Positions 1-12,004 of a stretch of 64,000 nt of DNA are shown here, one piece after another. The notes under the pieces were generated by a model. That model saw only the letters and a list, made by a program, of their open reading frames with translations. It was not told where the DNA came from and did not search any database. The DNA comes from Prosapia bicincta (Eukaryota > Arthropoda > Insecta > Hemiptera > Cercopidae): NCBI GenBank assembly GCA_036971475.1, contig JBAIZL010000005.1:243486823-243550822 (forward strand), given 5' to 3'. Each line of letters opens with the position of its first letter. Positions within the stretch are counted from its first letter, which is position 1. The position numbers and the translations under genes are program-made.

Positions 1-54
<54 letters not shown>

Positions 55-57
55 TGT

Positions 58-148
<91 letters not shown>
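1..148. repeat. (GT)n(GA)n microsatellite
   Basis: Almost pure GT repeat from the window edge to about base 128, followed by GA dinucleotides. The tract continues off the left edge. It abuts the composite repeat starting near 155. The open frame across it is only alternating Cys/Val from GT codons and is not a gene. Confidence 0.98.
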
Positions 149-154
149 TGTGTG

Positions 155-1010
155 ATGAATGCGTGTGTTTGTGTGCTACTCAATCACGTAAAAATTACTC
201 TACCCATTGAGCTGAAATTTTACATAGACATTCTTAGGGTCCCTGGTTAACTCATAGGCCTATTTTTGTTTAGATTTTCCGTTATGGCACCGCCCCATGG
301 GCGTTGTAAACCTCCTTGTCACTCAATTTTTTATACTCCATTTAATACTTGACTTAATCAGCTGATTATCACCTGTAACAGTCACGTTTAAACACATTGA
401 AACAGCTGATGGTAATTTATTGTTATTCGTCTCTCTACGTTAGTTTACTTTAAAAATATTATGTTACAAGTAGAAGTTTTTCCTTTCCTTGGTTTTCAAG
501 ACATTAATCAGTCAGTTTGTAGTTTGATATATTTATTGGGAGCTAATAAATACTATCATATAAAAATATAATGATGTCTGTCTGTGTGTGTATTACTTAA
601 TCACGTAAAAACTACTGGACCTATTAAGCTGAAATTTGGTATTGATTTCACATTTTGTTTGATTTTAGCGAAAAAAATATACCGGGCGACGAAGAAAGAC
701 ATCAGCGATACGAAACAAATTATGAAAAACTCTCGCTCACGCCCCAAAAGTTTACAGTTTTGGAAAAATGTAATTCCTCCCAAACGTGCTAATTGTACTG
801 GTAAAAATGGTCACTGTCCACGACCGATACAATGCATATAAAACGAATCAAAAACATGTCCTGAAGCTATATTGGCAATTATCGTTTGATCTTGCCACGG
901 AAGGTTTATTTTATATACCTAAGAAGCAACTAGTCAGGATAGATTTAGTTATAATTTTATACGTTTAACGAAATGTACACATTTAATACTATAATAGAGG
1001 TCACGTGACG
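155..1010. mobile_element. Composite interspersed repeat, copy 1 (Helitron-like, class uncertain)
   Basis: Aligns along its length with 60985-61880. Each copy contains two related modules. Module one (about 155-540) and module two (about 541-1010) both begin with a GT/TCTG-rich stretch, followed by TTACTCAATCACGTAAAAA-like sequence and then GAGCTGAAATTT-like sequence. Module two starts near a TACTATCATATAAAAATA word. In the second genomic copy the same place reads TCTATACTATTATATAAAAA, which resembles insect Helitron 5' ends (TC start after A). No Rep/helicase coding is visible. The repeat itself is clear; the Helitron label is inference. Short open frames inside it (584-841, 601-783, 786-968) are not credible genes. 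Confidence 0.6.
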
Positions 1011-1099
1011 AAGTATTACTCCGAGGAAGTTGTCGTCTAATTAGGTTATGTTGTATAAAATTACAATCAAATATCCTGACTGGACACTTTACAGGTATA

Positions 1100-1167
<68 letters not shown>
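1100..1167. repeat. (TA)n microsatellite
   Basis: About 65 bases of TA dinucleotides. They lie between two diverged direct copies of a short segment with TGTATAAAATTACAA and ACTTTA.AGG words (about 1052-1098 and 1173-1225). Confidence 0.97.
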
Positions 1168-1172
<5 letters not shown>

Positions 1173-1370
1173 GTATTGTATAAAATTACAACCAAATCAA
1201 TCGTAACAGGATACTTTATAGGAATACCTATATTTAAATATAGGCTATGTAGCCTATATGCCTACGAAGTACGGCGCGCCGTTGATATGCAGACGTAGTA
1301 CTTCTTATTACTTCACAATCAATATTTTACCCAAATTTAAATTGATTAAAATGTTATTTATTTCCCTGAG

Positions 1371-1702
1371 CGAGAGTTTTCATTATTTTTCGTATCACTG
1401 ATGACTTTCTGCGTCGCCCGGTATAATTTTTCTCCAATCGAACACGTGGGAGCGGGAAATAAATACCTGAAATTTTACACGGACATTCTTAGGGGCCCTG
1501 GTTTTCACATAGACCTATTTCTATCTAGAAATTCCTTCAGGCCACCGACAGTTAGGCTTTGTAAACTCCCTTAACTACCGTTTATAAACTATAGTTTCAT
1601 ATATTTATTGGAATTTAATTTCAGTAATTTAAATTCTATCCAAATACAAATACAATTTAAATCAATACTATACTATTCGTCAAGCTCGGGTACTCTGCTA
1701 GT
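1371..1702. mobile_element. Rearranged fragment of the composite repeat with a Helitron-like 3' end
   Basis: 1375-1440 is the reverse complement of the GCGAAAAAATATACCGGGCGAC region of module two at 668-735. 1468-1550 is in direct orientation and repeats the GACATTCTTAGGG and ACATAGACCTATTT words of module one. The right end reads CTCGGGTACTCTGCTAGTA: a short GC-rich stretch followed by CTAG and T. That is the pattern expected of a Helitron 3' terminus (CTRR before T). An internal inversion or nested insertion is implied. Confidence 0.5.
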
Positions 1703-2049
1703 AAATAATATTTTGTTATCAAATCTTTATTTTTAATGACATTTCTATGATTGAAGTTGGATAAAACTTTATTAAAAAAATGCTAATAGTAAAAAATTGT
1801 GAGTAAAATCTTTCCAAAACAACCTTACTACATAATATGCTCAACTCTTTCGTCTTCATTTTTCTCCTTTTTTTGATGAATGTTCTGATCATCGTGCTTT
1901 GGCGTCAACTCTTGCAGTCTAGTCAGGTTTTTTATATTAAATTATTGTAGAACTATTTTAGATCTAACTTATACTCATTTGTTTTGAACATAGAGCAGGA
2001 CTTTACATTAGAATTTTTATTGCTTGAATGGAAGTACGGTTTATAATCT
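1703..2049. other. Unannotated AT-rich spacer
   Basis: I see no ORF, repeat or recognisable element between the CTAGT end and the PLE fragment. Confidence 0.6.
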
Positions 2050-2212
2050 GTCAACAATAGTGTTAAATCAACCACGTTTCGACAACTAGTGCGTTGCCCT
2101 TGTCGAGCCTATTGTGCTCCAAAAAACTAAGTCTCTACATTGAAATGTGAGAATGGGACACATATCACGAAACACCCATCCTCAACAATCTTAAAAGTAA
2201 GTGCTACAATAG
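2050..2212 (-). mobile_element. Penelope-like element terminal fragment with broken hammerhead-like core
   Basis: 2150-2211 aligns with 41510-41575, which lies just downstream of a GIY-YIG coding remnant. Shared words are GGGACACAT, CGAAACA, CTCAA and AGTGCTAC.ATAG. This ties the fragment to the same PLE family. On the minus strand, 2076-2104 contains a five-pair stem GACAA/TTGTC followed directly by GAAAC, as in a hammerhead stem II plus core. The expected CTGATGA 5' of the stem is missing, so the motif is inactive here. PLE pseudo-LTRs carrying hammerheads are known in arthropods; the assignment is by homology within the window. Confidence 0.5.
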
Positions 2213-4889
2213 TTTTTAGTTGAAAACTATTAGCTCGCGTGAAGGTGGGATCAATTAAGTTAAATTCAAGTGTTTTATTGTTAGTAAAATTTTAATTAAA
2301 TCAAGGCGTGCTCAATTATTTTAATGTCAATGATATCCAATCGCGAATCTAACGAGGCGCAAAGCAATCGCAGTGATATAGTTCTAATTATTCTACAAAC
2401 GGGCACAATAATTAAACTTGATTGTAAATTTTATGTTTACGGAAAATCTAAACATCGCGAAATAAATTTAGTTTTACGAGAGGCGGCGTTCTATAAAAGC
2501 AGCGCCTTTGCATTAACCTGATAATGGCCGAGAAACCAGCTTTATATGCGCTTAAAAATGTCTATTAACTGTGAAAGTAGATTTGTGAGAGCATTTCTTT
2601 AAAGGAATGTATAAAGTTAAATCTGTAATTATATAGGGTTTAAGTAAAATAGAATGTGTATTACTGACTTCGTAAAACCAAATGGATGTAGTCGCTATAT
2701 ATAATATGTTTCAGTTTAAATACAAAATGCTTATAAATTTGGAGAAATACGCAAAGTAGCGCCCTCTTTTTAACATTAAATGTAAGTCACTAACAACATT
2801 CGAATGTCTTTTTAAATAAATTAATATCTATTTTAAGCAACGGGTAAACGTTTTTCGACATCATTTCCGGAATATCGTTTTCGGAAGAACAAGACCACCC
2901 TGAAATGGTGGATTATTTTACCTTTGTTACGTTAATTATTCAGCTTCGTCTGGTATATCCAAGTAGGAGGGAGGGACCTCGAAACGCGAGGAGTACACCC
3001 GAGAATGGGGGACGCCAATCCTGCCTTGTTATGACTTCCACTTTACGTAAAAAAAATATCACTGATCTCCGTTTATTGAGCATAAATATCAAGTGTCCAA
3101 CCTCGATTCGAATTTCTATTTTCGGACACCTTCAGGCTTTCGAAAACAGCTGAGAAGGACGTTCGTTAAACAGATAATATTGTTTGATAATGGTTTGCGA
3201 ATTTTTCTCACTGGGTGGTATCAGAACTTTGTCTTCCGAAAAGCTGTTCTCGTTTTTTAACTAAAACAATATCAAATGTACGCCCTTTTCTGTATTTTAC
3301 AGAGGTACGTACCTGTTGAGCTCTTTTAATAATTTTCTCTTGTATGGCGTCTTTATATATCAGTAAAATATTTTACACCAATGCTCACAAAACCAACAAA
3401 TCTATGGATTAATAGATTTACTTGATGTTTGTAGATATGATACAAGAAAATTTTAAAAAAATATCATCTCATAAGTTAGTAGAAATTTAATTTAGTGTAT
3501 ACTGCTAAAATTGTTCAAATTTCCTTTTATATTACAGCTTTCTAAGTATTATGTTGCACAAATTTTGAGGGTGATGTTGTATTGGTGCTTGTCGTACAAT
3601 CGATTCCGAAACCATTACAACACCATTAGATTTTTTCGCGAAGAATTATTTTTAGATGCTTACCATCTTTTCACTTCCTTTTCCGGTTCACGGTTTTACT
3701 ACTACGACCTACAGAAAGCGTCTGTTTCTGCTAAGTTTACAATTTATACAAACATATTTAGCTATTCCTTACAGTCATCGGGATTTTTTTGTTCTATAAT
3801 TACTGTTATAAATAAAGGTATTTTCTTTTAAAGCAAATAATTACTTTTATAAATAAAAGTAACACTTATTTCATGCTAAACTACAAATACCTTTCAAATT
3901 ATCCTCGCTGTTTTAAATATTAATTAAAAACATTTACTTTTTTTTAAAAACAATATTTAAATCATAGTTATCTTCCTCAATGTCCATATTACCCATGTCA
4001 AAAAAATCGTTCTTTGTTTACGAGAGATCGTTTTAAAATTAAACGATTGTTTTTGTAAAACATAGTTTTAACAGATTTTAATTTTTTTAATTCATCTCAT
4101 TTGATTTTAACAATAAATTTTTAAACAATTAAAATCATTACACCGTTTTAAAATTAATGTGTTCAGTATTATGAGACTTTTTGAATAGCTATATTTATGG
4201 TTTAAAATATATTAAAGGTAATTATTCTCTAGCAATTAGACTCTTTAGCTCACATGTCAGAAACTACATATATGCTTTTAAATAAAAAAAAATATTAAAT
4301 TCGAAGGCATTTTGCAACTTGGGTTACTTAGCTTGTTCAATTAGAATATTTATCCTAATTTTATTATTATTATACAATCACCAGACTGTTTACTCGTGTA
4401 TAATATTTATGTAAGATTTTTTCTATAAATAGATCGCACATTTTCAATGTGAGCTATTGTATTCTCAGAGAGACATGTCGATTTAAACCAGATCAGAAAT
4501 CCGTACTGATAAGGTCCAGGGATAGCTGTGGGGAAATAGCGTTCGTTTGGAAGTTTTTAACAGAAATTTATATTTTATTCCATTTATAGATTGCAAAAGT
4601 TGAAATCAACATTGGTTTATTACTTTAAATTTTGGCTTGGATTAAAAATAATTTGTCTAACAATTTATTATGTGACGGCATAAGCTACTAGATAGAACTT
4701 GAAAACGTCTTTATACAAACCAAACAGATATTGAGGCATATAAGTATATTGGAATACACACAGGAATAAAAATACGGTTGAATATATTATATTATTTAAT
4801 TTCTTGTAATAAATTACTAAAAATGTAAAGAGTATTATTATACTAATAAATCAATCGGAGCTTAACTATTGAAAACAATTCCCAACGGT
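2213..4889. other. Unannotated AT-rich region
   Basis: Contains open frames of 65-106 codons at 2324-2521, 2905-3153 and 3511-3831, none with a recognisable domain. 2935-3030 is GC-elevated (GGAGGGAGGGACCTCG region) but shows no motif I can name. Nothing else is supported. Confidence 0.5.
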
Positions 4890-5405
4890 AAGTATTAAAG
4901 GAGTTCACTCAAAATCTCACTACACACTAGTTTATTAGTAGATATTAGTTTCGAAAACTATGACGCCGTCATCAGTAATATTCTAACACTAATATATGTC
5001 GTTAAGCCACATCAGTATAAATTAACGATAGACTTAGTATCGTATAACTAGCAAGAAAACAAACAAGATAAAACCTTTAAAACTCAAACAACAAAGACAT
5101 TTTAAAAAACCGCTCAACAATAAAACCTTACTCAGTAGAGTGATTTATTTTACATTATTGTATATTATTTAGATGTCTTTAAAATAAGACATCCTATTTT
5201 AACGAAGATGACTTTGTTCTTGGAACTCTAAATTTTTTATCTTCTTTGTTTTCGTATTTTAAGTCAATCGTTAATTTATACTGAAGTGGTTTAATGAAAT
5301 ACATTAGTGTTAGTCAATCACTGATGAAGGCGTCATCTTCGCCGTAACTAGTCGGTACTAAATAACTAGTGTGAAGTGTGATATTGAGTTAACTATTTCA
5401 ATATT
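4890..5405. mobile_element. PLE-type fold-back element A with two hammerhead-like cores
   Basis: Left arm 4890-5034 and right arm 5261-5405 are inverted repeats of each other; weaker inverted similarity continues inwards. The right arm (+ strand, 5321-5350) reads CTGATGA, A, GGCG, a seven-base loop, CGCC, GTAAC and TAGT. The left arm (minus strand, 4975 to 4945) reads CTGATGA, sixteen bases, GAAAC. Between them the two arms preserve every hammerhead element: CUGAUGA, a perfect GGCG/CGCC stem II and GAAAC. Each single copy has damage (GTAA for GAAA on the right, broken stem II on the left). Paired inverted terminal segments with hammerheads are typical of PLE pseudo-LTRs. No reverse transcriptase remnant is visible inside. 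Confidence 0.65.
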
Positions 5406-5749
5406 TACTTTGTGAAGTTTTGTTATCGTTGTATAAATAGTTAAGCTCTAACTGTACCAAAATCTTCAAAGGCCATCTTAAACGTGGATAAATACTTATA
5501 AAAAAATTTAATTTATTATTTTTCATCGTTTTAAAATCAGTTACTGTTCAAGACTATGTTTAACCCTTTATCCCTTTAAAGTCCATAAAATAATAAAAAA
5601 ACCTTTTTTTCTTTGGCAAAGAATTGCTTAAAGAACGATGTTGCTTCAGAATTATTTAAACACATTTAGAATCTATTTCGTTCTTTTAAATAAAAGAACA
5701 ATATAATAACAATATAATAACGTTATTATTCGTTCCTAAATAATAACAA

Positions 5750-6016
5750 TATAATATTTTAAACAATAAACCCAATAACCACAAAATAACTTTATTTATT
5801 CACTGATGTACATTTCATTTACAAGATAACCATCTTCAGAAGTACTGAACAAAAAATTAATTTAATTTAAAACGTAACATATATAGCAAAAAAAAATATT
5901 GAGGTTATAAATTTAATTAAGTGACAATGTTTAAGACAAAATAAGAATGGTTATCTTGTAACTGAAATGTACAACAAGTTATTTTGTGGCTATTGGGTTT
6001 ATTATTTAAAATATAA
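5750..6016. mobile_element. PLE-type fold-back element B
   Basis: Left arm 5750-5838 and right arm 5936-6016 are inverted repeats (AATAAACCCAATAACCACAA against TTGTGGCTATTGGGTTTATT). Right arm, + strand from 5948: T, GGTTA, TCTTG, TAACT, GAAA, then TGTACA. This is a stem II, GAAA and short palindromic stem III. Left arm, minus strand: CTGAAGA, sixteen bases, GAAA, TGTACA. The same CTGANGA-N16-GAAA spacing occurs in several other elements in the window. About 97 bases of AT-rich spacer separate the arms. Confidence 0.65.
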
Positions 6017-8878
6017 CATAGGCCACAGTTGCTCAAGAAATCATTATAAATAATAACAACTTGAACCATTTCTAATTTTAAATTTCCAATGCCTAACATG
6101 CATTGTTTATTTATTTCGTGTGCCACCTATTTTATTTATCGAGAAATCTTCTACAAGTTCCACCATAACAGTTTTCATTGAACATAACTGCCAATACCAA
6201 TAATTCAGCAAGAAATAAATCCTGATACAGTGGAAAATATTCACGTAATGTGTTTATTTTTTCCTCCTTTTAATTATGACTTTATAATGTGACCGTATAA
6301 AAGGTTATACCGCTTTCTGTCCCGGGGCAATTTAATATAGAGATTCAAAAGTTTGGAAATCATCTATTACCTGAAGCTGATTAGGTATGCCCCTCCCCCA
6401 CTCCTTGACATCCTGGGAACTCGGGGCTCGGGTGAGAGGTCATCCCTCTTCTTTTAACACCTAGAGGGCAATTCAATGCAGATGAGAGCTGGCTTTGTTC
6501 AATGGTCGGCGATTCATGTCTTTGTCTTGCGTAAAAGGATTAAAAATTTTATCATATCAAAGATGTCATTTCGTAAAAACAGGTTTTCGGTTTTTTAGAC
6601 AATTAATAAAGTTTATATTTCATAATAATATAGTGTACAGAATACTAGGTTAATTAATTTAGGACTTCCTTTAAATGAAAATATTTTTAAAAAATAATTA
6701 GGTTGACATAATTTGCACGTTACTAAAATATTTAGGTGTAGGAATTTAGATATAAGAAAATGGTTAAAAAATAAAAGAATTTTTGAGAAAAATCAAAGTT
6801 TTATATTATTCTCTATATCAAAAATATACTTTGACATTGTTTTCTTTCATTGAAAATAATGTTCGTTACAAAAATAAATGTTATGTTGCTATAAACATAT
6901 AATATATTCGATTTGAATCAAAAATTTAAATTGAATCATTTTAGTTACAGCTGTTTTAAAATCAAAATATTGTCGGTTTGGTTTTTCAAATACCCTAATT
7001 TTTCCTTTAATAATAACTTGAATGTAAGACTTGTGCTTCTATTCTCTGTCAAGATCATTATATAATTCACAATCAATACATTCGTGTCAAACGTAGTTAA
7101 TTAGGAATTGAGTTGATTGTTATTTTAATTGTTCTCTATTTTATTTGTGGTAAAATATATTTAAAGTCATTTCAGTACACTTAGTTTTTGAAGTAGGTTT
7201 GATGTAATAAAACTATTTTTTTGCTACATTTTTAACAATAATTGATGTTTACAACCTTAGTGATAAAGTTGTATTCTGTATTTTTTTTTTTAAATCAATG
7301 TTAAAAATAATTTTAAATACAATCTCTAAATCTACAAAAGTTTAAAATGTTTAAACGATGACAGAAAGACAATAATTTAAACTCTTTTTAACTTTGTAAT
7401 AATTATTTACTGTTTTATAAAGATATTATAAGAGTTACGTATGCTCATATATTTGTATGTATTTCAATATAATTTCACGGATTTAATTTATTGTGAATAA
7501 TTATCGCATGACCTTTTAATATCGTATTTTATATTTCCAAATAAAGTGATTATTTTTTTGTAAGGATGGACAAAATATTATTTTTTTTCTAAAAACCGTT
7601 AATCTCTTCATAGAAATCTAATGAATAAAAAATTTTCAAATCAGCAAACAAAAGTTGGTATGATAGTACTCCTCGTTTTTAATAATATAATCAGTGCTCT
7701 CATTTTAAAAAGGTTATTAAACATAGGTTTCATTTTGTTTCATCAGATTAAAGAAACACAACTTTTAATATAGTTTATTCTTAATTTTATATTCTAAAGT
7801 TACCGTGTCTTTGAACCGAACAAAAGATAACGAGCACTTGTCAACTCTTACACTAGTCCTGCCACAGTTGCACCTCCAGGCGCGAAGCGGTGTCTTCAGA
7901 GCCGAAAATTAATTTTTATTGAATGAATAATCACCGTGAAAATGAAAAGCACGATGCGTCCAGTGTTGAAAGCAGTGGGTGGTTGATGTTGACAGGTTTT
8001 ATATAAAGTTATACAAACTTTGCGTAGATCTAAAGGAAACTGACGGCTTTGTATTCGACTAGTTTTAACACGATAGTGATCTAAAGTGGGATACGTCAAA
8101 CTCAGACTATGTGGGGGTGGTTTGTGAATTTATAGCTTGTTAAATTTAATTTGATCTTTAATCCTAAATAATATATCTATGTAGACTATTTGACTTTAAT
8201 TTGTATCTAGAAACTATTTTACAAGTTAGAAGAAAACATTTATTTTGAAACCACAACTTAAATGAATTATAAATATTTCTTAAAAACACAATTACTTTAA
8301 AATGAATTAATTAAAAATAAAGTTAGATCAACACTTAAAAATAAAAGTTAGTCGCTTTGTAGTTGCTGGTTCAGTTAATATTAACCTAATCCTTCGTTCT
8401 GTGTTTAGGCGCTGAAATGCTCCCAATAACATTTTGCTAGCTATTTTATAGTCTTTGGAAAAATAATATTGCTTGTAAGTCATATTGAGTCACGTTTGGT
8501 ACATTTGGTCCCCTTTTCATTTCCTCTTTTGATTTATATAATCATCTGATCTGCTTAAAATATTACTTGTCTTTCGGAATCTTCAATCTAATCTGTCGAG
8601 ATATTGAGATCACCGCTGTGTTGTCCTTTTCTCCAAGAAGTGCGGATAGAGTGTTTTTCTGCGTGGGGTTTGAAAATTCCCCGTAAGGTTAATAACTAAT
8701 CTTTACTCAAAAAGCAAAATTTTAAAAGTTAAATGCCATTTGGTTAGCGCCTAGACCCTCAAATAAGCTATTCTTGGCGTTCTCCTAAGTAAAGAATTCT
8801 TCTGTTCATACTAAGATAGGCCTCTTCCAAATGATGTTAGGATAACAATTTTATTCTTTATCATTTTGTTACTCTTTT

Positions 8879-8880
<2 letters not shown>
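6017..8880. other. Unannotated AT-rich region
   Basis: No credible coding sequence. 6300-6540 and 7800-8110 are modestly GC-richer and could be conserved non-coding sequence or exon-flanking DNA. The 7896-8099 minus open frame has no recognisable domain. Confidence 0.5.
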
Positions 8881-8881
<1 letters not shown>

Positions 8882-8948
<67 letters not shown>

Positions 8949-9029
8949 TATATAAATAGCGCAATAAGTATTTTTGTAATTAAATTGTAAATTCAATTAT
9001 AATTCTTGTATTTGTATTTTGACTTAGTT

Positions 9030-9070
<41 letters not shown>
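8882..9070. repeat. Two (AT)n microsatellites
   Basis: (AT)n at 8882-8940 followed by a short CACACA run, then a second (AT)n at 9033-9070, with about 85 bases of unique sequence between them. Confidence 0.97.
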
Positions 9071-9074
<4 letters not shown>

Positions 9075-11678
9075 TATTTATTTAGCCTATATATGATCTA
9101 TTTTTTATTACAGCTCTTAGAGAAGTAAATATTTCTTAAAAGTTAAATGAGAGTTTAACTTTATTTGAGATTTGTTATACACTGGGAAATTTAAAGTAAC
9201 TTTTTGTTCGATAAAAATTTTAATAAAAACCTTATAATATTTGTAAAAAGGATTACAAACATGTTATTTCTGCCCCCCGCTTATTTGTACATCTGGGATT
9301 GTGGGATGTGATCTTCGTGACTTACGGAAGTGAACCCTGGGCGTTGCAGGTCAATTGCAATAGCTAACTACGGTAACTTTGCAGCATTTGTCACGCGTTT
9401 GCCCCTAATCTTTGTATGTCCTTCATATGGCCCTGCCTAATTCTACCTACCTTCCCTTATCGATCCTCCTATAAGGTGTGCAAAAGTTAGGAGCTCTTGA
9501 CCTCGTTAGAGAGTAGGTCTTCACTATGTAACTCGGCTCACGTTATCCAATGACCCCCATATCCTCTGTCGGGGAATTTATTGCCTATACCTTAAATATA
9601 CCCACGTTAACGATGCTTTTCTTGTCTTCGTAGACAATTGTAGTTACATCCGTGCCCGACTTTTTGTTATTCTTGGGGAATAATTACATGAAGAGTGTTG
9701 CATTTTAAAACGTTCAATCCATATAAAAAACCATGTATAATAATGAATAAAAATTTCATTGAAAAAACACCTGACCTTGACAATAAACCTGTGCAGTGAC
9801 TCATCATCGAGTAGGCAGTGGCGAGCGGGTGTCGGCTAAAACCAACAGTACAAAATGCCGAGTAGCACGCTCCCACCTTCATCCCACCACACAAATAAAT
9901 CCTTCAATTTATGTCCTCCAAACGTAGGATTTAATCCAATTTAACGACGACTCGATGTAATCACAGATCTTCGCTGCAGAGCGAACAATGCCGGCATTTA
10001 CCGTTCTTTGTACGTCTCTATCGTAGCATCTACCTGTCACTCGAAGGTCGTTTTTGAGCGATTGAATTTCGAAATTAAAGTGTTAATTGTTTACGTGACG
10101 CTAAAAGCGTCCATTGTTTTCCTAAACGAGCCGTTTACAATTAGTTAATTAGGCTAGAAATCCTTCTGTAACCATCCGACGGATAATTTGGAGATAACAA
10201 AGAAGCGCTTGTGTTGGACAACAATAGATAATCTAGGTAGCAGTGATGAATGATATAGATAATCGGATGGGTTGATTACGAGGCCCAATACTCAGACAAT
10301 GGACGAATTCCTGTAGATTTCTTTCACGTTTGCTTTCGGTTTGGTTAGTCGTAAAGGTGAGAAATGTTGTCAAGCGAAACATGGGTTTGATTTCATTTGG
10401 TACTTGGTGTTGTGTATTTGGCTTGAATGTATCTACAGCAAGAAGAAGATATTCGAACTAAACCGATCACTACTGTTTGATTTTTCAGCGTCCTATAAAA
10501 TCGTTTTTAAAATGACATATTCATTCATATTATATCCAAACATTAAGTTTCGGAAAACGCTCTCCAACCTTTGTCTTCTAAGTGAGATAACTCGTTGATC
10601 TTATAGTAGCATAAGAAATATTGAAGCTATCGAAACATTAAGTAATATGTTTTGAATAAACATAGTCAGAAACAATTAGGTTGTAATAATGTACAACTAA
10701 TAACTATTTTTATACATTTATAGTGGTTTATAAAGCTTTCATTGGTTTTGTCTTACGTATTAAAAACCTGAATATATTATAATTTAACCTATTCGATATT
10801 TCAGTTCAAAGAAGTCAATTTGCCCTATATTATTAAGAGGGTTGCCCTATCTTATAAGATGTCAAAGCTCTATTTACAGAGCCATTGAGTTATACAGAAA
10901 ATGTTTGACTCTCTGGCGTTGGGATTACGATGTTCATAAGCTTCCCTTATGCTGTTGTTTAAGGTATTTAACAGTATAAAGAAGAATATAAACGACAAGA
11001 CAATTTTCGATGGCTGGTTTTGCTCCCACCTTCACAGACTTGTTCATGTTGTCGTAGAAATCACGGTGGGCGAAACGATTATTTTTAACATATACTGATA
11101 ATTAAGTCATATTCATTATAAGTACACGATTAACCTTACCTTATTTACAAGTTTCAGCCATAACAATCCTCCATCAACTGTTGCAATGGACGTTGCCTGG
11201 ATAAATACAATCATTATCACTAAATGAGAAATTAAAACCGCAATAATTACTCTGAATTGAAGCAATTATGCATTAATTTTTCAAAACAAAATTACTACTC
11301 AACTGTATTTGATTTGGGTAAAGTGATTATGTAAGGTTATTTGCATAATTTGAAAGTTGTTTGGTAAATATTTTGTTTGTAATAATTAGTATTTTCTGTT
11401 GGGAGTTATTTTTTTAAAATAAAACATTTTTTATAGATTTAAATTTATCTCTAAAACATTAAATCCCATGTTGAAAAATATTTCATGACGTTTTATTGGT
11501 GTTGGTCGATTATATTCGTATCAACAAATAAAATGTTTAACAAAACACCAAAACTATTGTATCTGTGTAATTTCTTCTAACGAAAAAACTAGTACATTCA
11601 TGATCTTTTACCTTGACAGTTTTATTTGTAAAACATTTTAAAGATTTGATAACCTACAAAAGTGTGACAATTTATAGC
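9071..11678. other. Unannotated region with a possible regulatory island
   Basis: 9270-9660 is relatively GC-rich with no coding potential that I can support. 9950-10270 contains ordered, non-repetitive sequence with homeodomain-like TTAGTTAATTAGG (10142-10154) and several GATA words (around 10225-10265). It looks like conserved non-coding DNA, but that cannot be shown without an alignment. The 9667-9894 minus and 10341-10598 plus open frames show no domain. Confidence 0.35.
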
Positions 11679-11686
11679 CTCTATAA

Positions 11687-11996
11687 CAGAGTTGTCAAAT
11701 TTGGTCGAAAATCAATCTTTGATCCAAACCACGGCCCACACCAATGTGTGGTGTTAGGGTCCAAGAAATCTATTTACCAATGAGAGCACAAAAATTCCTG
11801 GAAACTTAGAATTAGATGCAAAATAGTGAATTTTGGGACAGTTAGATGGCTTTAACCGACTGACACACTGATCCAATTTTCTATCTATCTTGTTACGTAA
11901 CTATTTTATTTTTAAGTTTGAAAAACTATATGCCGGATGCACCGAATAGATCGGCGAGGTGCATGGGGCCACCGGGCCACCAGTTGGGCAACCCTG
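11687..11996 (+). mobile_element. hAT-type MITE (non-autonomous)
   Basis: Begins CAGAGTTGTCAAATTTGG and ends CCACCAGTTGGGCAACCCTG. The reverse complement of the end is CAGGGTTGCCCAACTGGTGG, so the termini are imperfect inverted repeats of the CAGGGTTGCC type seen in hAT elements. Flanking octamers CTCTATAA (11679-11686) and CTCTAAAA (11997-12004) differ at one base, consistent with the 8-bp target duplication of hAT transposition. At about 310 bp with no ORF it must depend on a transposase in trans. The one-sided decay of the left terminus suggests it is old. Confidence 0.8.
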
Positions 11997-12004
11997 CTCT
12001 AAAA

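Noticed and set aside
1395..1410. CTGATGACTTTCTGCG as a hammerhead core
   Set aside because: It is simply the reverse complement of the composite repeat sequence seen near 700 and has no GAAA.
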